A stretch of 40,847 nt of DNA. Source: Methylotenera sp. (GTDB lineage Bacteria > Pseudomonadota > Gammaproteobacteria > Burkholderiales > Methylophilaceae). Positions 37,350-40,847 of this stretch are shown here, in pieces. Made by a program: the position numbers and the translations under genes. The DNA lies in contig JAQTXW010000016.1 in assembly GCA_028688575.1 (NCBI GenBank), forward strand, positions 1-40,847, read 5' to 3'. The notes under the pieces were generated by a model, which was given only the letters and a program-made list of their open reading frames with translations, ran no database searches and was not told the DNA's origin. The number at the start of each line of letters is the position of its first letter. Position 1 is the first letter of the stretch.

Positions 37350-37898
37350 ATGACCGCCAAAAGATTAAGGACACTATTCATCATGACCCTATTCACCAGC
37401 CTGTTGAGCGCTTGTGCCAGCCACCAAAAACCACAGATCACTACGGTACCGCAGGTCGATATCCAGCGTTTCATGGGGCCATGGTATGTGATTGCGGCGA
37501 TTCCGACTGCGATAGAAACCGAAGCTTTCAATGCCATTGAAAGCTACAAACTGGATAAAGACGGCACCATTGCCACGACCTTTACCTTTAACAAAGGCAG
37601 CCTGGATGGCAAGCAGAAAACCTATAATCCGCGCGGCTTTATTGTTGAAAATACTGGTAATGCACGCTGGGGTATGCAGTTTATCTGGCCAATCAAGGCG
37701 GAATTCCTAATCGCACATCTGGATGAGGCCTATACTGAAACCATCATTGCGCGCAATGCACGCGATTACGTTTGGATCATGGCCAGAACACCAGGCTTGA
37801 GTGATGAGGCATACAATGCCCTGGTAAAAAAAGTCAGCGACATGGGTTACGATATTCAGAAGCTGCGTCGTGTACCACATAACGCCATCAAAAATTAG
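37350..37898 (+). CDS. blc: Lipocalin family lipoprotein (Blc-like)
   Basis: Bacterial lipocalins are lipid-binding outer-membrane lipoproteins. The 182-residue protein has a signal with lipobox LSAC (C22) and the first lipocalin motif FMGPWYVIA, followed by an eight-stranded barrel pattern and GYDIQKLRRVPH at the end. A partner role in handling modified or free fatty acids fits the lipid operon. Confidence 0.9.
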   Translation: MTAKRLRTLFIMTLFTSLLSACASHQKPQITTVPQVDIQRFMGPWYVIAAIPTAIETEAFNAIESYKLDKDGTIATTFTFNKGSLDGKQKTYNPRGFIVENTGNARWGMQFIWPIKAEFLIAHLDEAYTETIIARNARDYVWIMARTPGLSDEAYNALVKKVSDMGYDIQKLRRVPHNAIKN

Positions 37899-37906
37899 AA
37901 AATGCT

Positions 37907-38878
37907 ATGTGCAATATCACTATGTTTAAAAAAATAATTGCATGGTTTGATAATCAAGTCGTGGCAGCTGAACTGCAGTCCGCTTCCACCATAGCCCAGG
38001 ATAACTGGTCAGACATTGATTGGCTGCGTGTAATTCCGTTTGTATTACTGCATATGGGCTGTATTGCAGTATTCTGGGTCGGATTCAGCTGGTTTGCTGC
38101 ATTTTTTGCTTTGGCACTATATGCATTACGCATGTTTGCAGTCACTGGCTTTTATCATCGTTATTTTTCACACAAGACATTTCGCACCTCGCGTCCGTTC
38201 CAGTTCATTCTGGCCGTACTTGGGGCAAGTGCGGTACAGCGCGGCCCGCTGTGGTGGGCATCGCATCACCGGCGTCATCATGCCTATGCGGATGACCATA
38301 AAGACGCACACTCACCAATACAGCATGGCTTTTTGTGGAGTCATATCGGCTGGTTTCTGGCCTCGCGCAATTTCATGACACAAACCCATCGCGTCAAGGA
38401 GCTTGCCTCATTCATCGAACTGCGTCTGCTGGACCGCTTTGATATCGTAGTGCCGCTGCTGCTGGGTACTGGCATTTACATGTTGGGTGATTGGCTGGCT
38501 GTAACACACCCAGAGTATGGCACCAACGGCATGCAGCTTTTTGTATGGGGTTTCCTGATCTCTACGGTGGTACTCTATCACGCAACTTTTACCGTGAATT
38601 CTCTGGCGCATGTATGGGGCCAGCGCCGCTATGCCACCAAAGACCACAGCCGCAATAATCTGCTGATCGCGCTGATGACGCTGGGTGAAGGCTGGCACAA
38701 CAATCACCATCATTACCCAGGATCAGCCAGCCAAGGCTTCTACTGGTGGGAAATCGACCTGACCTATTACGGGCTAAGGCTGCTTTCAGCGCTGGGCCTG
38801 ATCTGGGACCTGCGCACGGTTCCGATTGATATCCGCGAATCCAAGAAAATCAACACCCATGTACAGACACGAAAGTGA
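37907..38878 (+). CDS. Membrane fatty acid desaturase (acyl-CoA type)
   Basis: Di-iron membrane desaturase that puts a double bond in acyl chains, probably at C9. The 323-residue protein has the three His boxes HRYFSH, HHRRHH and HNNHH and four membrane segments. ATG 37907 or the nearby ATG 37922 may be the start. Its double bond would supply the substrate for the methyltransferase encoded by the first gene of the run. Confidence 0.93.
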   Translation: MCNITMFKKIIAWFDNQVVAAELQSASTIAQDNWSDIDWLRVIPFVLLHMGCIAVFWVGFSWFAAFFALALYALRMFAVTGFYHRYFSHKTFRTSRPFQFILAVLGASAVQRGPLWWASHHRRHHAYADDHKDAHSPIQHGFLWSHIGWFLASRNFMTQTHRVKELASFIELRLLDRFDIVVPLLLGTGIYMLGDWLAVTHPEYGTNGMQLFVWGFLISTVVLYHATFTVNSLAHVWGQRRYATKDHSRNNLLIALMTLGEGWHNNHHHYPGSASQGFYWWEIDLTYYGLRLLSALGLIWDLRTVPIDIRESKKINTHVQTRK

Positions 38879-38884
38879 CCAGAA

Positions 38885-40144
38885 TTGAAAATCGCCATTA
38901 TCGGTAGCGGCATTGCTGGCAATACGCTCGCCTACTATTTGCATCAACAGCATGAAATCACGGTATTTGAAGCAGAGCGGCATATCGGCGGCCATACGCA
39001 TACGCACGACATTCGCCATGAAGGTCAGGATATCTCGGTAGATACTGGCTTTATTGTATTCAATGACCGCACCTATCCCAATTTCATCGCGTTGCTCGAA
39101 GAGCTTAATGTCGCGTGGCGTCCCAGCAGCATGAGCTTCAGCGTGCGCTGCGAGAATATTGGCCTCGAATATAACGGCACCAGCCTCAACAGTCTGTTTG
39201 CACAGCGCATGAATCTGTTCCGGCCATCCTTTTATAAAATGATTCAGGATATCCTGCGCTTCAACAAAAATTCACTGGAGCTGCTGACAGAGGGTCGTGA
39301 AATAAGACTGGGCGAGTATCTCAAGCAGAATGGCTACAGCCAACAGTTTATCGACTATTACATTATTCCGATGGGCTCGGCAATCTGGTCGACCGATGCC
39401 AAACAGATGCTGGATTTTCCAGCGCGTTTCTTTGTGCGATTTTTTCACAATCATGGCATGCTCACGGTCAATGACCGCCCAGAATGGCGTACAATTACTG
39501 GCGGCTCAGCCAGTTACGTGAGTGCACTGACCGCACCCTTCAGCGACCGCATCCGCATTGATACGCCGATTGAGCGCGTACGCAGGCTGAAAGGTTCGGT
39601 GCGCGTCAAGCCCAGCTTCGGTGAAGAGGAAAAATTCGACTATGTGTTCTTTGCCTGCCACAGCGACCAGGCATTGCGCATGATGAGTGATGCATCGGCA
39701 GCTGAAACCGAAATCCTCGGCGCTATCCCTTATCAAAGCAACACTGTCTACCTGCACCATGATGTTTCGCTGCTACCCAGAAAAAAACTGGCTTGGGCTG
39801 CATGGAATTATCATGTGACCAAACCAGCTTCCGAACATGTTTCCGTTACTTACAACATGAATATACTGCAAGGTATTGAATCGCATGAACCACTACTGGT
39901 CACACTCAATCACACCGCTGGCATAGACCCGCACAAGATCATCAAGCGAATTGAGTACATGCATCCGCTCTACACCTTATCAGGTGCTGCGGCACAGGCA
40001 CGGCATGCAGAAATCAGCGGTGTCAACCGTACTGGTTTTGCTGGCGCATATTGGCGCAACGGCTTTCATGAAGATGGCGTGGTAAGTGCACTTGAAGCGC
40101 TCAAACATTTCGAGCGTTACTGCATAGAAAATCATCATGGATAA
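38885..40144 (+). CDS. FAD-dependent amine-oxidase-family protein
   Basis: A flavoprotein of the phytoene desaturase/amine oxidase type with GSGIAG at residues 7-12 and the following EAERHIGGHTHTH segment. The start is TTG, forced by the Rossmann motif; there is no Shine-Dalgarno. In other proteobacteria it pairs with DUF1365 and a CFA-like methyltransferase, suggesting a lipid redox step. The 8-base overlap with DUF1365 supports a shared job. Confidence 0.92.
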   Translation: MKIAIIGSGIAGNTLAYYLHQQHEITVFEAERHIGGHTHTHDIRHEGQDISVDTGFIVFNDRTYPNFIALLEELNVAWRPSSMSFSVRCENIGLEYNGTSLNSLFAQRMNLFRPSFYKMIQDILRFNKNSLELLTEGREIRLGEYLKQNGYSQQFIDYYIIPMGSAIWSTDAKQMLDFPARFFVRFFHNHGMLTVNDRPEWRTITGGSASYVSALTAPFSDRIRIDTPIERVRRLKGSVRVKPSFGEEEKFDYVFFACHSDQALRMMSDASAAETEILGAIPYQSNTVYLHHDVSLLPRKKLAWAAWNYHVTKPASEHVSVTYNMNILQGIESHEPLLVTLNHTAGIDPHKIIKRIEYMHPLYTLSGAAAQARHAEISGVNRTGFAGAYWRNGFHEDGVVSALEALKHFERYCIENHHG

Positions 40145-40847
40145 TACCAAGAGTGCCATTTATATTGGCGAAATTTTTCACCAGCGGTTCAGCCCCAGAC
40201 ACCATGGCTTCAAATACAAGGTATTCATGATGTATCTGAACCTAGACGAACTGCGGTCATTGTTTAACGGTTGCCGACTGTGGTCATATCAGCGCAGGAA
40301 TCTGGCTTGGTTCAGGCGTGCCGATTATTATGGCGATGCGCAGGTTCCGCTCAAGGAATGCATCGCGGACCTGGTGTTTAAAGCCACGGGAAAACGCCCG
40401 CAAGGCAGTATCTGCATGCTCACCAATATGCGCTATTTCGGTTACTGCTTTAACCCAGTCACATTCTATTACTGCTTTGCAGCGGATAGCAATCGGCTGC
40501 AAGCCATGGTCAGCCATATTACCAACACGCCCTGGGGTGAAGACTATGCCTACGTGCATGACTTTGAAAAAGAATCTACCAGCAACCATCACAATACTGC
40601 TGCATTCAGGTTCGATAAAGGCTTTCATGTATCTCCGTTTATGCCGATGGATATTCATTATGACTGGTCATTTTCCATGCACGATGAAGATCTTTTGATT
40701 CACATGCAGAATCTTCAAAGCGGCAGGCAGGTTTTCAATGCCACACTTGACTTAAAGCGCATGGAAATCAGCACGTCACGCTTGGACTGGTTGCTCTTGA
40801 GCTACCCGTTCATGACACTTAAGGTGATTGCCGCAATTTACTGGAAC
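40137..40847 (+). CDS. DUF1365 family protein, cut by the window edge
   Basis: This ORF begins at ATG 40137, inside the end of the flavoprotein gene, and runs open for 237 codons to the window edge, so the C-terminus is missing. The N-terminal part IYIGEIFHQRFSPRHHGFKY and the segment RYFGYCFNPVTFYYCF are DUF1365 hallmarks. The function is not known; it is a regular companion of the flavoprotein in acyl-chain modification clusters. Confidence 0.93.
   Translation, partial: MDNTKSAIYIGEIFHQRFSPRHHGFKYKVFMMYLNLDELRSLFNGCRLWSYQRRNLAWFRRADYYGDAQVPLKECIADLVFKATGKRPQGSICMLTNMRYFGYCFNPVTFYYCFAADSNRLQAMVSHITNTPWGEDYAYVHDFEKESTSNHHNTAAFRFDKGFHVSPFMPMDIHYDWSFSMHDEDLLIHMQNLQSGRQVFNATLDLKRMEISTSRLDWLLLSYPFMTLKVIAAIYWN

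Noticed and set aside
1-40847. CRISPR arrays, tRNA genes, insertion sequences or prophage genes
   Set aside because: I looked for regularly spaced repeats, tRNA-like T-arm motifs, transposase and phage proteins and saw none in the window.

Overview
The window looks like a chromosomal segment of a betaproteobacterium, most likely a Methylophilaceae methylotroph of the Methylotenera/Methylophilus type. This is inferred from the moderate, roughly mid-40s GC content, the betaproteobacterial gene order rplM-rpsI-argC-DUF6776-bactofilin-erpA, and the overall character of the proteins. No species can be named from sequence alone. Most of the window is core housekeeping DNA. Two stretches are more individual: a restriction/toxin cassette at about 25.5-31.9 kb and a membrane-lipid gene cluster from 34.4 kb to the right edge.

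Layout. At 1-320 three tandem leftward promoters of stringent, rRNA type point off the left edge, presumably into an rRNA operon. Then come tyrS (-), an M23 peptidase and anmK (+), gltA (+) and nhaA (-). The leftward ribosomal-protein unit rplM-rpsI has its own promoter and terminator; argC, a DUF6776 protein, a bactofilin and erpA follow it on the same strand. A FimV-like protein (+) has a probable frameshift in its signal peptide. The ubiC-ubiA operon (-) has a one-base frameshift in ubiA. A secreted protein of unknown function (+) comes next. A leftward block then reads yicC, gmk, rpoZ, spoT, ridA, a peroxiredoxin and recG, linking nucleotide metabolism, the stringent response and repair.

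Rightward from 22.8 kb there is an orphan Hanks-type Ser/Thr kinase overlapping a PP2C phosphatase, then rph. Genes rph, rdgB and hemW belong to a commonly conserved neighbourhood. Here rph and rdgB are separated by a co-directional four-gene cassette: type III restriction (res) and modification (mod) subunits with overlapping ends, followed closely by a DarT-like DNA ADP-ribosyltransferase and its DarG macrodomain antitoxin. The mod gene has a markedly AT-rich central segment covering its target-recognition region, which suggests domain replacement by recombination. rdgB, a 70-aa unknown and hemW follow.

From 34.36 kb to the edge a tightly packed operon encodes a cyclopropane-fatty-acid-synthase-like methyltransferase, DUF2878 and DUF1295 membrane proteins, a secreted DUF6134 protein, a lipocalin lipoprotein, a membrane fatty-acid desaturase, a flavin amine-oxidase-family protein and DUF1365 (cut by the window end). 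Together these suggest in-place modification of membrane acyl chains. The composition recalls clusters linked to cyclopropane, methylated or furan fatty acids in other proteobacteria, but the product cannot be read from the sequence.

Both apparent frameshifts (FimV-like and ubiA) are repaired by one extra A in an A-run. They may therefore be sequencing undercalls, although the FimV-like one also sits on a canonical -1 slippery heptamer.
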